From NCBI GenBank assembly GCA_947306175.1, contig CAMZFV010000009.1:1-64000 (forward strand): a stretch of 64,000 nucleotides of DNA, in the 5' to 3' direction. Shown here in pieces: positions 18,495 through 27,940 of this stretch. This DNA is from an uncultured Prevotellaceae bacterium (GTDB lineage Bacteria > Bacteroidota > Bacteroidia > Bacteroidales > Muribaculaceae). The position numbers and the translations under genes are program-made. The notes under the pieces were generated by a model. It was not told the origin of the DNA, made no database searches, and was given only the letters and a program-made list of their open reading frames with translations. How positions within the stretch are numbered: the stretch's first letter is position 1; every line of letters starts with the position of its first letter.

Positions 18495-19826
18495 TTACCA
18501 AGGTAAATCATTTTCAGTTTCATCTACCGAGCCTTCTATTTTTCCAATAAATTTATATGGTATAGCATCCATACCAGCAAACAAATCAAAGGGTTCAGCT
18601 GACGAGGTTCGTATATACCCTTTATTCAAATCCCGATTAAGATCTAATGTGTCAATAGCATGAAGTATGACTTCATTATCTTTTGTAACCGAAAGAACAT
18701 CCTGATACTTATTAGAGCTCATAAAATTGCGCACTTTTATTGCAATACCATCTTCTATCACCTGAGCATGGCTATCTCTCAAAAGTACGACCTTGTCAAA
18801 ATACTCTATTACACATCCTTTTGGAATGGTGAAACCTGATAATATTCGTCCAAAGTCATTTATGGCACTATCATTCGTAACTTGCTTAGCATATTGGGAT
18901 AATGTGAACTCACCAACTTCGCCTTGTCTATTACCTTTCAGTGTTACCGTTACTAGCTTCCCATTCTTCAAATGTACAAATGCGTTAGTTGCACCATTGA
19001 AGCAATATAGTATATCCTCTTTTTTGATACGTGACATTTCAAGCATACTATCCATGCTATGATGTCTAACGCCAAAGCTTCTTATTCTCTTGCCGTCAGC
19101 TTTTTCCCAATACCTTCCATTCTCATTTTTTACTGTCTCGTACTCATTTGCATAGAAAGAAAAATCTGCCGTATCATAGTAATTAAAGATATCAACTTCT
19201 GACCATCCTGTACGTAAAGACCTTTGCTGAATAACATCTCTATCATGAATGAATGTTGGGCTATTGCCATCCATGTCGATAGATTTGGCTATCAAACCAT
19301 CGCTATCAGCGGATGCAACAAGTTCACCGAACTTAGGATTAACACAGATTATTTTAGACGTATCAAAACACTTTTCAATTTTTGCGGGATTAAGTTTATG
19401 CCCTGCAGGTCTTAGATTTACTTCATATAAACCTTTACGGCATCCGATAAACATCCTCATACCATAAATCCTAAAATCTATAGGGAATGATTCGTATTCA
19501 CAGACTGTCGTCATCAAGTCTTCAAATTCTTCCCATTCAAGACAGAGCTCTTCTTTCGTCAACTGATTCCAATTACTATATATAGCCTCCTTGACTCCTG
19601 GTATTTTCAGAAATGATTTTATTTGTTTGCTATAGTAGTGTTCATTTCTAAGGAATGCCACTTTCAGCAAGTCAGTCGCACCTTCTATCTTCTTTATGGC
19701 TCTATTTATAAACCGTTCATAGGAACCATATACAATTCTTCCGTCTTGCATGACAAAGAAAATATACCCTCCATAAATATAGCAATCAAGAGCTTTGACT
19801 GATATCTTTAGTTGAATAGTTTTCAT
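18495..19826 (-). CDS. hypothetical protein, possible beta-propeller, of a two-gene module
   Basis: A 443-residue cytoplasmic protein that I do not recognise. It has no signal peptide and no membrane segment. It is rich in beta-strand-like segments spaced about 40-50 residues apart (YIFFVMQDGRIVYGSY, YGMRMFIGCRKGLYEV, LYCFNGATNAFVHLKNGKLV, VIEYFDKVVLLRDSHAQVI, SVTKDNEVILHAID). This suggests a WD40-like or other propeller, preceded by a helical segment at about 35-110. The start overlaps the stop of the upstream gene (19,823-20,278) by four bases (ATGA), so the two are translationally coupled. The neighbours are defence-like genes on the same strand. The role is unknown; a sensor or effector half of a two-gene system is possible. 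Confidence 0.7.
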   Translation of the reverse strand: MKTIQLKISVKALDCYIYGGYIFFVMQDGRIVYGSYERFINRAIKKIEGATDLLKVAFLRNEHYYSKQIKSFLKIPGVKEAIYSNWNQLTKEELCLEWEEFEDLMTTVCEYESFPIDFRIYGMRMFIGCRKGLYEVNLRPAGHKLNPAKIEKCFDTSKIICVNPKFGELVASADSDGLIAKSIDMDGNSPTFIHDRDVIQQRSLRTGWSEVDIFNYYDTADFSFYANEYETVKNENGRYWEKADGKRIRSFGVRHHSMDSMLEMSRIKKEDILYCFNGATNAFVHLKNGKLVTVTLKGNRQGEVGEFTLSQYAKQVTNDSAINDFGRILSGFTIPKGCVIEYFDKVVLLRDSHAQVIEDGIAIKVRNFMSSNKYQDVLSVTKDNEVILHAIDTLDLNRDLNKGYIRTSSAEPFDLFAGMDAIPYKFIGKIEGSVDETENDLPW

Positions 19827-20278
19827 ATCTTACGTGCTAATAATCTTGTATAGTTAGCAATGCTAATCTTCTCTTTTTCCTTAAACTTATCAACCATTTC
19901 ATCAGTAAGTTTGTATTCATCCTTACTAAAAAATGGATAACCATGCCATGCGTCATTGGCATTCATTGGAGTTTCAAAAATTGCCAATCGTTCTCCATCT
20001 TGACCTAATATTTCATTGCAATTGTCAAGAAGGGAGAAGATGCCGCTTTGATCAATAAACTCATTTGATTCACCTTCAAGAAAAACATCATATTGTTGAG
20101 ACTTGTTGAGTATCCAATGTGTCTTATCCTCATGCACAGCCTTTTTGGCCTTACGTCCTTTATTATGTTGTTTTTTCACAGGATTATGATATCCTGCAGG
20201 TTGGTAATATTTGTTACCTGGCGATGGACCATATTTCTTGCCATCCACCATCGCATGTTTCTTGTATTCGTATGCCAT
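19823..20278 (-). CDS. hypothetical basic protein, partner of the propeller-like gene
   Basis: A 151-residue soluble protein, not recognised. The N-terminal 50 residues are basic and low in hydrophobics (MVDGKKYGPSPGNKYYQPAG, then KKQHNKGRKAKKA), resembling a nucleic-acid-binding or flexible tail. The C-terminal part holds a conserved-looking core with DGERLAIFETPMNANDAWHG and YPFFSKDEYKLTDEMV, then a helix. It is the first gene of the ATGA-coupled pair. No catalytic motif is certain. Confidence 0.65.
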   Translation of the reverse strand: MAYEYKKHAMVDGKKYGPSPGNKYYQPAGYHNPVKKQHNKGRKAKKAVHEDKTHWILNKSQQYDVFLEGESNEFIDQSGIFSLLDNCNEILGQDGERLAIFETPMNANDAWHGYPFFSKDEYKLTDEMVDKFKEKEKISIANYTRLLARKI

Positions 20279-20309
20279 AGTTTAAAATATAACATTTAGT
20301 TGGTCAATA

Positions 20310-20340
20310 GCTCCCCCACTTGTAAAAGCAAGCGAGGAGC
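20310..20340 (-). terminator. possible terminator between minus-strand genes
   Basis: GCTCC/GGAGC and inner CTTG/CAAG arms around a TAAAAG loop form a broken hairpin 30 bases upstream of the two-gene module and just past the stop of the gene at 20,345. No strong T run follows, so attenuation is as likely as termination. Confidence 0.4.
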
Positions 20341-20344
20341 ACAT

Positions 20345-20668
20345 TTAGATTATTCTTTCAGAAATACAACCATAGGTTATTCTGCTATACCGTTTAGATT
20401 GTATCTCTTGCCGTTTCTTACAATCACAACCTTTCCGTTGCACATTGTATTTCCCGTATTTTATGCCGTTATTTGTTTCGGCATCAGCTATTTCAGTTGT
20501 TCCTAACTGCATATCTAAAGCATCCTCTACAATTGTGGAGTTCTTCCTATAATCAGCAACCTCGTATGCTGCCTTGCACTCCGGAAGCATATGGAGCATG
20601 GAAGATTTAATTAATGTATTACGCTTCTGAAAGCAACCATATGCTACGTATCTTCTAAAAATCAACAT
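20345..20668 (-). CDS. small hypothetical protein coupled to the AlbA_2 regulator
   Basis: A 107-residue protein of unknown family. Its ATG overlaps the TGA of the upstream AlbA_2 gene by seven bases, which favours real translation. It is cysteine-containing and basic at the C-terminus (KGCDCKKRQEIQSKRYSR), with no export signal. It could be a small DNA- or metal-binding protein, or a decayed remnant. The coding call is moderate. Confidence 0.4.
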   Translation of the reverse strand: MLIFRRYVAYGCFQKRNTLIKSSMLHMLPECKAAYEVADYRKNSTIVEDALDMQLGTTEIADAETNNGIKYGKYNVQRKGCDCKKRQEIQSKRYSRITYGCISERII

Positions 20669-22041
20669 TTATCAATTACTATCCACACACCACTATTGTC
20701 CTTGCCTTCGTGCTTTATGATTCCCATATTCTGCATTGTAGAAAGATCGCGTTCTATGGTGCGTTGACTCACCGACAAAGTCTCCGACATTTGTTTGCCG
20801 GTGATTGTCGGAGACTCTTTGACGAGATTGAGGATTTTCTGCTGACGCTCAGTGAGTTTCGTCTCCGACATGTCTCCGACATGGTCTCCGACATTCTGTG
20901 TGTCGGCAGCGGCATAGATAATGGTCTGGAATTGGGTCGGAGTGGATTTGAACACAGGCTTCAGCTCGTCTTTATAACCTTCCAAAGCTTTGGTCTCATT
21001 ACAAATGCGTGTGAGTCCGCTACCTCGTTTCTCCATATAGTCCAATTGTGCCATCACATTTGCAAGTATGGGATTGCGCCTTTCAGAAGACACATCTTTG
21101 ATGTCCAAATCCTGTATCAGCATTCCATTGTACATTCCACCAGGAGATGTGACAATAAGCCGGTCATCGTAAATGTCAAGATGAACTTCACTTCCCATCA
21201 CAGTATAATCGCGATGGATGAAATGGTTTACCATTGCTTCAAGAACTGCACGTTCCGCATACTCTGGTTTATTCTTTCGCCCATCAGGCAGTTTCTCCCA
21301 GCCTCTCTTGGTGTTAGACTTCACAAAGTTCATGGATTCTCGAAGCAGCATGAGGACATTTCCTGTAAACTCAGCATCATTGATGGCGTCGCCCTTTTCC
21401 GTTCCATCCCATCGGGTACAATATAGACGAGACTGCCACAATGGACAATCATCGGCAAACAATGCCCCCGCATTCGTAAGGTTCCGTGCGCCAGTTACCA
21501 GCCCAAACGACAAGAGATATTTCTTGTCCCATTCTTGTTTGGTGCGGTCTTTGAACGAGTTCGCTAATATCGTAAAGGAATAGTCCTCTGCTTGATAATC
21601 AGTATGAAGAGAATCAAAAGTTTTGTTGGAACCTTTCAGTACCAAGCGAACCATCTGTTCTGCTGTGGCAGGAATACTTTCATCACCGATACGAACAAAG
21701 GCAATACGCAGACCATCTCCAACGTAGTAATATGGTGTATAATGTCCTGCGTTGACTTTGAGTTGCAAGATATGTAAACCATCTATATCATGGGGGATCA
21801 TCTCCACCTCTGGCAGAGGATCCATATAGTCACGAATCCTGCTACTGATAGTCTCGCAAACATGTTGCACATCGTCAAGACCTTTGACAACACCATCGTT
21901 ATCTATACCGAAGAAAAGCGAACCACCCAAGCCATTGGCAAAAGCGCTTACACTCTTCAGCCAACTTTTAGGTCTATTTTCTTCAAGCATCAACTTGAAA
22001 TCGTAAGCGGTACATTCTGATATCAGACTATTCAATTCCAT
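20662..22041 (-). CDS. AlbA_2 (Schlafen-type) DNA-binding / ATP-binding protein with C-terminal wHTH
   Basis: A 459-residue protein. The AlbA_2 domain fills about 1-140, with SVSAFANGLGGSLFFGIDND and VKGLDDV and later YYYVGDGLRIAFVRIGDES. The middle has the conserved AVLEAMVNHFIHRDYTVMGS block of the associated HATPase_c_4-like module and RRNPILANVMAQLDYMEKRG with the glycine pair GSGL. The last 70 residues are a winged helix (LTERQQKILNLVKESPTITG, SVSQRTIERDL). I chose ATG 22,041 (MELNSLI) because the upstream in-frame Met lies beyond the TACCTTTG promoter. Such proteins are usually transcriptional regulators, and Schlafen-like relatives also appear in defence islands. Here it sits next to an Mrr-STAND gene. 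Confidence 0.85.
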   Translation of the reverse strand: MELNSLISECTAYDFKLMLEENRPKSWLKSVSAFANGLGGSLFFGIDNDGVVKGLDDVQHVCETISSRIRDYMDPLPEVEMIPHDIDGLHILQLKVNAGHYTPYYYVGDGLRIAFVRIGDESIPATAEQMVRLVLKGSNKTFDSLHTDYQAEDYSFTILANSFKDRTKQEWDKKYLLSFGLVTGARNLTNAGALFADDCPLWQSRLYCTRWDGTEKGDAINDAEFTGNVLMLLRESMNFVKSNTKRGWEKLPDGRKNKPEYAERAVLEAMVNHFIHRDYTVMGSEVHLDIYDDRLIVTSPGGMYNGMLIQDLDIKDVSSERRNPILANVMAQLDYMEKRGSGLTRICNETKALEGYKDELKPVFKSTPTQFQTIIYAAADTQNVGDHVGDMSETKLTERQQKILNLVKESPTITGKQMSETLSVSQRTIERDLSTMQNMGIIKHEGKDNSGVWIVIDKC

Positions 22042-22070
22042 TTTTAATTCGCGATGTGAATATTTGCTTG

Positions 22071-22078
22071 CAAAGGTA
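22071..22078 (-). promoter_or_regulatory. -7 box of the AlbA_2 gene
   Basis: Minus-strand TACCTTTG lies 30 bases upstream of ATG 22,041. This fixes the start codon choice. Confidence 0.55.
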
Positions 22079-22545
22079 CTATTTTTTATTGAGAGTTTGG
22101 GATGGAACTCTTGTTTTGCATGTATTTTAAGCATATTTTGCCTATATAATGCAACTGTGCAGGGTTATAAGTTAGGCTGATTGAAGAAATTTTGTAATTT
22201 TTGAAATGCGAACATTCAAATTTTGACAAAAAACGAATAAGCAGGGCTTTTACCGATTTTAAATATGATTTTATTGATTATTAATAGTTGCATTTTTGCA
22301 ATCGCTCATATTAGGCCAACCTGCTCATCCATACTGATTATTCAAATCTCAGCGAGTTGTGCTTTTGGATATTTTTTCTGAATAGTAGCATCTTTCTGAA
22401 ACGGCATCATTTTTTCTTGGATTGAAAATGACTTCGGTCATTATAAACCAAAAAATAGTTTGAGGTCACAATGATGATATCTGGATACTAAATGCGTTGA
22501 GATAATAAACACTCTAATTTCAATTGTGTTCCCTAATCATTCTCT
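22079..22545. other. gene-free spacer
   Basis: About 470 AT-rich bases between the AlbA_2 gene and the end of the Mrr-STAND gene. A TTGCA-TTTT-TGCAA hairpin near 22,288-22,301 is the only structure seen. No gene or RNA recognised. Confidence 0.5.
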
Positions 22546-24846
22546 TTATAGATCTCCTGATGATTCAAGCAAACTCGTAAACATCTCCTCATACTGGTTC
22601 TTGTCATTTGTAGCTGAACTTAAGTCACGTGAAAAATCCTCATCGTAGTCTTCTTCACGAGGAAATCTTGATATCACTTCATCTATAGCTCCTTGCCATG
22701 CAGCTTCATTCAATGATGGTATGTGCTCCACTAATGCAGACAAGCTATCACTAATATGATTACATTCTTGTTCTGAGTCTGCTTCTTCTATTTCCCATTC
22801 GATAGCCTCCTCCACTTTTTTCAAAAGGTCATTACTTTTTAACGCTAAAGAGCCTGCTTCCGTTTCAAGTAGCAGGTCCATCGAATTCACAAAATCATCT
22901 AAATGTTCAGATTGTTCAAGAACGACACTGGCTAGTTGTTCTAAATCTAACTCTTGTTTTGAGCCTTCACCTAACTTATCTAGATAATCCATCCTTTTAA
23001 ATAGTGGTATCCTAGTGTCTTCCAGCAAATTTTGTGAAGCAATATCTCTCAATAAATCTGGTTTTCTCTTGTATATCCCGCCGAAGGAACGCTCAAACCC
23101 CAGAAGGAAATCCGTAATATCTTGCGGTACCTTTTCATGCGTTGTTCCATAATCCTTCAAAGAGCAAAAATGGAGTTCTGAGGCAAGACGTTTAAATGCT
23201 TGCGCCAAAGCAGGTTTAGCCGACTCATTTATCTTTACCCTACCATAATCAAAAAAACTTGGATACCCTGTATCTGAGAAAGCCTTATAAAGCTGCTCTG
23301 CGAAATATGACTCACGAATGATATACTCTTGAATATCGCTCAAGTTCTTTATCCATTCTTGTAAGAAATCAAAAACTGAAGGACTTTGATAGCAGGCAAG
23401 GTGCTCATCTTTTTGGAATTTAGTAAAAACAAACGTTCCTTCAATAATTTTCAGTGCATCATTCCATACCTGTTTATTGATGGTGAGATGCAATTCCTTT
23501 TCAGTACCTTGTACAAATTTCTTGGTTGCCAAGTACCAATCAGAAAGCAACACAGGTTTGTCTCCCATAGACATCCTAACCAGCAGAGCGTATTGAGCAA
23601 TCGGCTTAATCTGTCTGAATGCCAATTCCCAAACGGCGTATGGACGATCAAAGAAATCTATGAACTTGGCAACGAACTGATCTGGTTCTACCCTCAGATA
23701 TAACTCTGAATTTAAGAATGTCTCAATAATGCGTGGATTGAAATTATGGTGCTGGATAATTCTTAAATAACTTCTTTTGGCTATCAACGCTCTTACATAT
23801 GGCAATGGTAATCTTGCCATAGCTAAATGGTTATATAGTATTTCTGCACGGATTGATTCTGTGTAGTTCGATAAATCCAATACACATTTTGCCAACTCTA
23901 AGTTCTTGGTGGAAAACACATCATATGTTTGTTTGGCTTCCGCTAGGATATATTCACGGGTTGAGAGAATAAAAATCTTGTCTGTTTCATACTTTACCTT
24001 TTCAATGAAAGCCACTAGCTTCTGATCAAATCCTTTTTCATCGTTCTGGAAAAAAGTCGAACCCAAGAAATCGTCAAAGAAAAATACTTGCTTTTTCCCT
24101 TTTTGCAACTTCTGGGCTGCGTCACCAATTCCTGTCAGTTTAACAAACTCTTCATAACCCTCACTCAGAAGGTAGTTTACAAGCATCCGCGCCAAAGTGG
24201 TCTTTCCTATACCTGGTATACCAGAAATAATCACATACCTATTCTTTGTCAGAATTTCCAGTGCATCATTAAAACTCTTATTCATCACGTAAGTAGAAAC
24301 TTCACGACGTATGGTCTCTAACTCTATTGCAGACCAGTTATTTATGCGTTTGTTCAAGATATCTTCAAGAACAGCAGTGCTACCTATCCACAGTTTATAA
24401 TATTGCTTTTCCACATCGGGGTTCTGTCCAAGCAAATTGTTTAAATCATCTCTACCAAGAATATCCTCTGTAGATTGTATATAGGGATTAAAAAGAGTCT
24501 GTATCTCAGTCTTGTTTTCTGGAGTTAAACCGACTGATGTTGATATGATGTAGCGTTCTGGGTTGAGTGTCTTTACCTTGGAGACTTCCTTTAGTAAAGT
24601 TCTTTTTAACGAGGTATAGTCTTTAACGCGTTTTGCTTGTACTATGGTATTCTCTTCTCTAACTTTTGCAAAACGCAAGTCCACGCCTCCATCTTTCCCT
24701 GGCGTAAAACTTTCAACGAAAATCTTTTCTTTCTTTTGAAGAAGATCTCGTGTCAAGTGTTCAAACTCATTATATTGGAGTATAAGAAAATCGTAGTTTG
24801 GCATATCTGTAACAAATGGTATCTTATTAAAACCACTATTCTTCAC
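22546..24846 (-). CDS. Mrr-type nuclease fused to STAND-like NTPase (putative antiphage protein)
   Basis: A 766-residue protein. Residues about 20-110 form a PD-(D/E)xK restriction-endonuclease-like domain: YNEFEHLTRDLL, GKDGGVDLRF with Asp56, then IVQAKR with Gln70-x-Lys72. Residues about 170-330 are a P-loop NTPase with Walker A GIPGIGKTT (209-217), Walker B VFFFDDF (254-260) and a sensor FILSTREYIL. It matches the nSTAND3 class of novel STAND NTPases. The C-terminal 400 residues are helical and probably act as a sensor. Restriction-like N-domains joined to STAND ATPases are known from Avs-like antiphage systems, where ligand binding triggers nuclease assembly. It is shorter than classical Avs proteins. 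It lies upstream of the AlbA_2 gene on the same strand. Confidence 0.85.
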   Translation of the reverse strand: MKNSGFNKIPFVTDMPNYDFLILQYNEFEHLTRDLLQKKEKIFVESFTPGKDGGVDLRFAKVREENTIVQAKRVKDYTSLKRTLLKEVSKVKTLNPERYIISTSVGLTPENKTEIQTLFNPYIQSTEDILGRDDLNNLLGQNPDVEKQYYKLWIGSTAVLEDILNKRINNWSAIELETIRREVSTYVMNKSFNDALEILTKNRYVIISGIPGIGKTTLARMLVNYLLSEGYEEFVKLTGIGDAAQKLQKGKKQVFFFDDFLGSTFFQNDEKGFDQKLVAFIEKVKYETDKIFILSTREYILAEAKQTYDVFSTKNLELAKCVLDLSNYTESIRAEILYNHLAMARLPLPYVRALIAKRSYLRIIQHHNFNPRIIETFLNSELYLRVEPDQFVAKFIDFFDRPYAVWELAFRQIKPIAQYALLVRMSMGDKPVLLSDWYLATKKFVQGTEKELHLTINKQVWNDALKIIEGTFVFTKFQKDEHLACYQSPSVFDFLQEWIKNLSDIQEYIIRESYFAEQLYKAFSDTGYPSFFDYGRVKINESAKPALAQAFKRLASELHFCSLKDYGTTHEKVPQDITDFLLGFERSFGGIYKRKPDLLRDIASQNLLEDTRIPLFKRMDYLDKLGEGSKQELDLEQLASVVLEQSEHLDDFVNSMDLLLETEAGSLALKSNDLLKKVEEAIEWEIEEADSEQECNHISDSLSALVEHIPSLNEAAWQGAIDEVISRFPREEDYDEDFSRDLSSATNDKNQYEEMFTSLLESSGDL

Positions 24847-24885
24847 TTCTTTGCTTGCTGATTCGGCTACTATTTCATGTACAAT

Positions 24886-26078
24886 TCAGCACTCCCATCT
24901 TGCCTTCATATCGGCAAAGTGTTCGTGAATTTCGGTGAAATAATGATTGTAATGATCTTTGTAGCGAGGTTTAAGGATTCTTTGTGACACCTCAGCAAAA
25001 TCGCCACAAACACCGAGGTCAACAAACCTGGTGGCAAACATCTCGCGAATTTCTGGCAATAATTCCTTAGCTTGGATGTCAAGTAGGCTATGGAGCATGA
25101 GTCCTTCAAGGTCGCTGTCAAACCCCTGAGTCTTGGGAAACTGTCCTCATTGCCGAACTTACCCAAAAGGATGATGCTGTTAGATAAAGTACCTGCATAA
25201 CCATCGGGGTCGTATTCATCGGTAACACCATCGCAGGTCAAGCCTATGTGATACTTTATAATATGCTCCAAATCGTGGCGAACAGCCTCACGAGGCAAAG
25301 CAAGGATGCGGTCGGTCACTTCATCGGGCAGATAGAGTGAATAGTCTGTGTTTTGCAATACCTGAAAGAGCCAATCGGATTCTTCGAATTGAAGCGTCTT
25401 GGAATATTCAGGATTACAATAGGTGTACTGCGTGCTGGGTCCATTTTTCTTGAAGAGAGGACTCTTGCGGGCATGTTTCAGTCGTTCAATCATCTTTTCA
25501 GAATCAAGATCAAAGTCAACGTTGTCGGTTTTGACGGAGAATGTTTGGTTCCCAACGCCAAGGTTCTTCTCAAGCAATGGCATAGAGCGGCTGGTCTCCA
25601 AATCATCGTTGGCCATCAGGAAATGCATACCATCTTCTCCATATTCAATCAACGGAATATCATCGGTGACCTCTTCAAGCATATACTGTGTGATGGCAAA
25701 CGACTTGTAAGGCTCAATTCCTGCCTCTTCTTCCCAACTGATGGCACCATAAATCCAGTTATGAGCCTCCTCATAGGAACATTCTCTGAGAACCTGACCA
25801 TTGTCAAGGAACTTGTCCATTTCTTCCTCAGCAAGCGTGAGATGATAAAAAGAGTCTTTCGCGCCAAGACAAAGCATGTCCACCAGGTAAAAGGGCGCAT
25901 TGATGCATCCGCCATTATGCTTTCTTGTGACAACAAAGTGGCCTTCACCACACTCCTCTATTACTTCAGTGATATTGCACTTGCCTATCTCGAGCGAGCG
26001 AACGCACTGCTTCATATACTGTTCGGGCGAGGGGAACTGCAACCCTGCCTGTTGTTTCTTCTGTTTTTTCTTTGTCAT
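24886..26078 (-). pseudogene. frameshifted hypothetical protein (possible -1 slippery site)
   Basis: The zero frame from ATG 26,078 codes well to about residue 313 (LSNSIILLGKFGNEDSFP). The natural-looking C-terminus (LLDIQAKELLPEIREMFATR, then KPRYKDHYNHYFTEIHEHF) continues in the -1 frame and stops at 24,886. The zero frame runs on as unlikely sequence to 24,906. The switch falls at 25,134-25,140, where the minus strand reads T TTC CCA. One lost base in this run explains it; a -1 slip is the alternative. The protein is acidic, starts with a Lys/Gln-rich tail, has no membrane segment and ends in a HEAT-like helical region. The family is not recognised. A TATATTTG box lies 22 bases upstream of the ATG. 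Confidence 0.6.
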
Positions 26079-26099
26079 AATGATTCAGATTTGATAGCA

Positions 26100-26107
26100 C
26101 AAATATA
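26100..26107 (-). promoter_or_regulatory. -7 box of the frameshifted gene
   Basis: Minus-strand TATATTTG is 22 bases before ATG 26,078, matching TAnnTTTG. Confidence 0.45.
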
Positions 26108-26287
26108 ATACATTTTTCTAAAAACGACCGATCGGCACGTGCTCTTAATGGTAGAATAAATGCTACATTTGTATGTCTTTTCAGAAAAAACGCGATTTGG
26201 GGTTTAGTAAATTGGCCCGAGTGTGTATATAATATTAGAGTATAAAAAACATAGTTTTTACAACATTTAATTAAATAGACTTTGTTT

Positions 26288-26956
26288 ATGAAGAAAACAA
26301 TTATCGCACTTATGTGCTTGATTCTCACAACTGGTGCTGCTATGGCGCAGAAGACTTTCACTTTTGGTCCCAAGATTGGCGTGGATTACACACATTTCTG
26401 GGGAAAAGACTGTTTTCATGGTGGCCAAATCAACTACCAGGCTGGTATGTTTATGGAGTACCGCTTCAGCAACAAATTCTCACTTGCTCCTGAAATCGTA
26501 TTTGCTGCTCAGGGCGGTAAGAATAATGGAGTTGTTATCAATCCTGAGAATATGCCGCCTTATGGCACTGCTCCTTATGGCTCAGAATTTAACTATGCTG
26601 ATTACACCTACAACCAGAACTACATCAATGTTCCTGTAATGTTGAAATACTACGTGACTCCGGCACTGAGTATCGATTTTGGTCCACAGTTGGGTATTAA
26701 TGTTTATCACAAGTGTACTATCAACGGAAAAGAGGGCAACAAAGATTTTAAGGAAACTGTTAGTACCAAGACTAAAAATATGGACTTCGGTCTTGGTCTT
26801 GGCTTGACTTTCAACATTACAGAAAACGTGTTTGTTCAAGGCCGATATACAATGGGCATGACCAATGTGTTTGATTATAAGGAAGGAGATGGCTTTGGCA
26901 CTCCAGCCAAACCCAAAAACGGCAACGCCCAAATCTCTATTGGCTTCCGTTTCTAA
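26288..26956 (+). CDS. outer-membrane beta-barrel (porin/PorT-like) protein
   Basis: A 222-residue exported barrel. Residues 1-19 are a signal peptide ending AMAQ. The mature protein starts KTFTFGPKIGVDYTHFWG and has alternating aromatic strands ending in the classic C-terminal Phe (QISIGFRF). It fits the outer-membrane beta-barrel group of about eight strands common in Bacteroidetes. ATG 26,288 is preferred over the TTG six bases earlier. It is followed by a strong terminator. The last third of the gene plus this terminator is duplicated in decayed form at 29,295-29,568. Confidence 0.85.
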   Translation: MKKTIIALMCLILTTGAAMAQKTFTFGPKIGVDYTHFWGKDCFHGGQINYQAGMFMEYRFSNKFSLAPEIVFAAQGGKNNGVVINPENMPPYGTAPYGSEFNYADYTYNQNYINVPVMLKYYVTPALSIDFGPQLGINVYHKCTINGKEGNKDFKETVSTKTKNMDFGLGLGLTFNITENVFVQGRYTMGMTNVFDYKEGDGFGTPAKPKNGNAQISIGFRF

Positions 26957-26983
26957 ACCATAATTTTTATTACAAACTTGTTA

Positions 26984-27011
26984 GCTCACCGAGCCCCTCG
27001 GTGGGTTTTTT
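26984..27011 (+). terminator. terminator of the barrel gene
   Basis: A GCTCACCGAG / CTCGGTGGG hairpin followed by six T. It belongs to the same sequence family as the hairpins at 564 and 29,542. Confidence 0.85.
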
Positions 27012-27076
27012 ATCAACCAATAGTTTGTGCTATCAAAAATAGTAAATATCTTTGCTCCATTAAATCAAATGATACA

Positions 27077-27757
27077 ATGAAGCATCATTTCAAAATAAGA
27101 TTAACAGCATTGGCGATAGGTATATTATCCCTTGCGGCCAACGCCCAAACAACCGAAGAGCCTATGCGTCATTGGCAAGCCAGCATTGAAGCTTCCACTT
27201 ACAACACGCTTGATTGGGGGTTTGAGCTGGGTATTAATTACCGTCCAATCAAATATGTGGGTGTGAAAGCATCATTAGGCTTCGCCTCAAATTTTAGCAG
27301 CGGAGAACGCTCTTTTACTGTGGGTAATATGCTGGTGAAAACCGATAATGTGGATAATGCCTTATGGCTGAATACAGGCATCCTGCTGCAAAGTCCAGCC
27401 TTGTGGCGTAATCACGACGGCGACCTGCAACTGTCGCTCAAAGTCGAGGCTGGCATATCTCTACCATTCCCGACAAATGGCAAGGTAGGCTATATCACTA
27501 TTCCCAACCAACCGGGTACTTATGTAGAGCAGCCAAAGGAATACGAGAAAAACCATGGTGGAACAGGCTGCTTCTTCCATCTCAAACCAGCCGTGGCGTT
27601 GGACATCGACCGATGTCAAGTGTGGGCAGGCTACACGTGGAGCAACATGGATGTATATAGCAATGTGCGTAACGTAGTCATCATGGGTCATCCGTTGAAT
27701 CTGCCCCACAAACGGACAATGCACGGCCTCACAGTTGGTTTTGGCTACCGTTTCTAA
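27077..27757 (+). CDS. outer-membrane beta-barrel protein
   Basis: A 226-residue exported protein. The signal peptide (residues 1-23) ends AANAQ. The body has amphipathic strands (HWQASIEASTYNTLDWGFEL, VGVKASLGFASNF) and ends GFGYRF with the terminal Phe needed for barrel insertion. The start is ATG 27,077, since the longer open frame to 26,978 runs back through the preceding terminator. It is a separate transcription unit from the barrel at 26,288, with no close sequence identity. The role is unknown. Confidence 0.8.
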   Translation: MKHHFKIRLTALAIGILSLAANAQTTEEPMRHWQASIEASTYNTLDWGFELGINYRPIKYVGVKASLGFASNFSSGERSFTVGNMLVKTDNVDNALWLNTGILLQSPALWRNHDGDLQLSLKVEAGISLPFPTNGKVGYITIPNQPGTYVEQPKEYEKNHGGTGCFFHLKPAVALDIDRCQVWAGYTWSNMDVYSNVRNVVIMGHPLNLPHKRTMHGLTVGFGYRF

Positions 27758-27819
27758 AATATAAGAACACTAACCCATTCCGCGACGGAATGAATTTTTA
27801 ATTTTGTCATTCAAATCTG

Positions 27820-27846
27820 AGCCTCGGCGTTGCCGGGGCTTTTTTC
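27820..27846 (+). terminator. terminator
   Basis: AGCCTCGGC / GCCGGGGCT (one wobble) with a GTT loop, then six T. Confidence 0.8.
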
Positions 27847-27940
27847 GCATACCAACCGCCGGGAGGTGGTGGTTTGCTTTCAAGGTATAGTGGGCGTGGC
27901 CGTCCACTATTTATGTCTTTATGCACGGCCCTCTGCTTGA

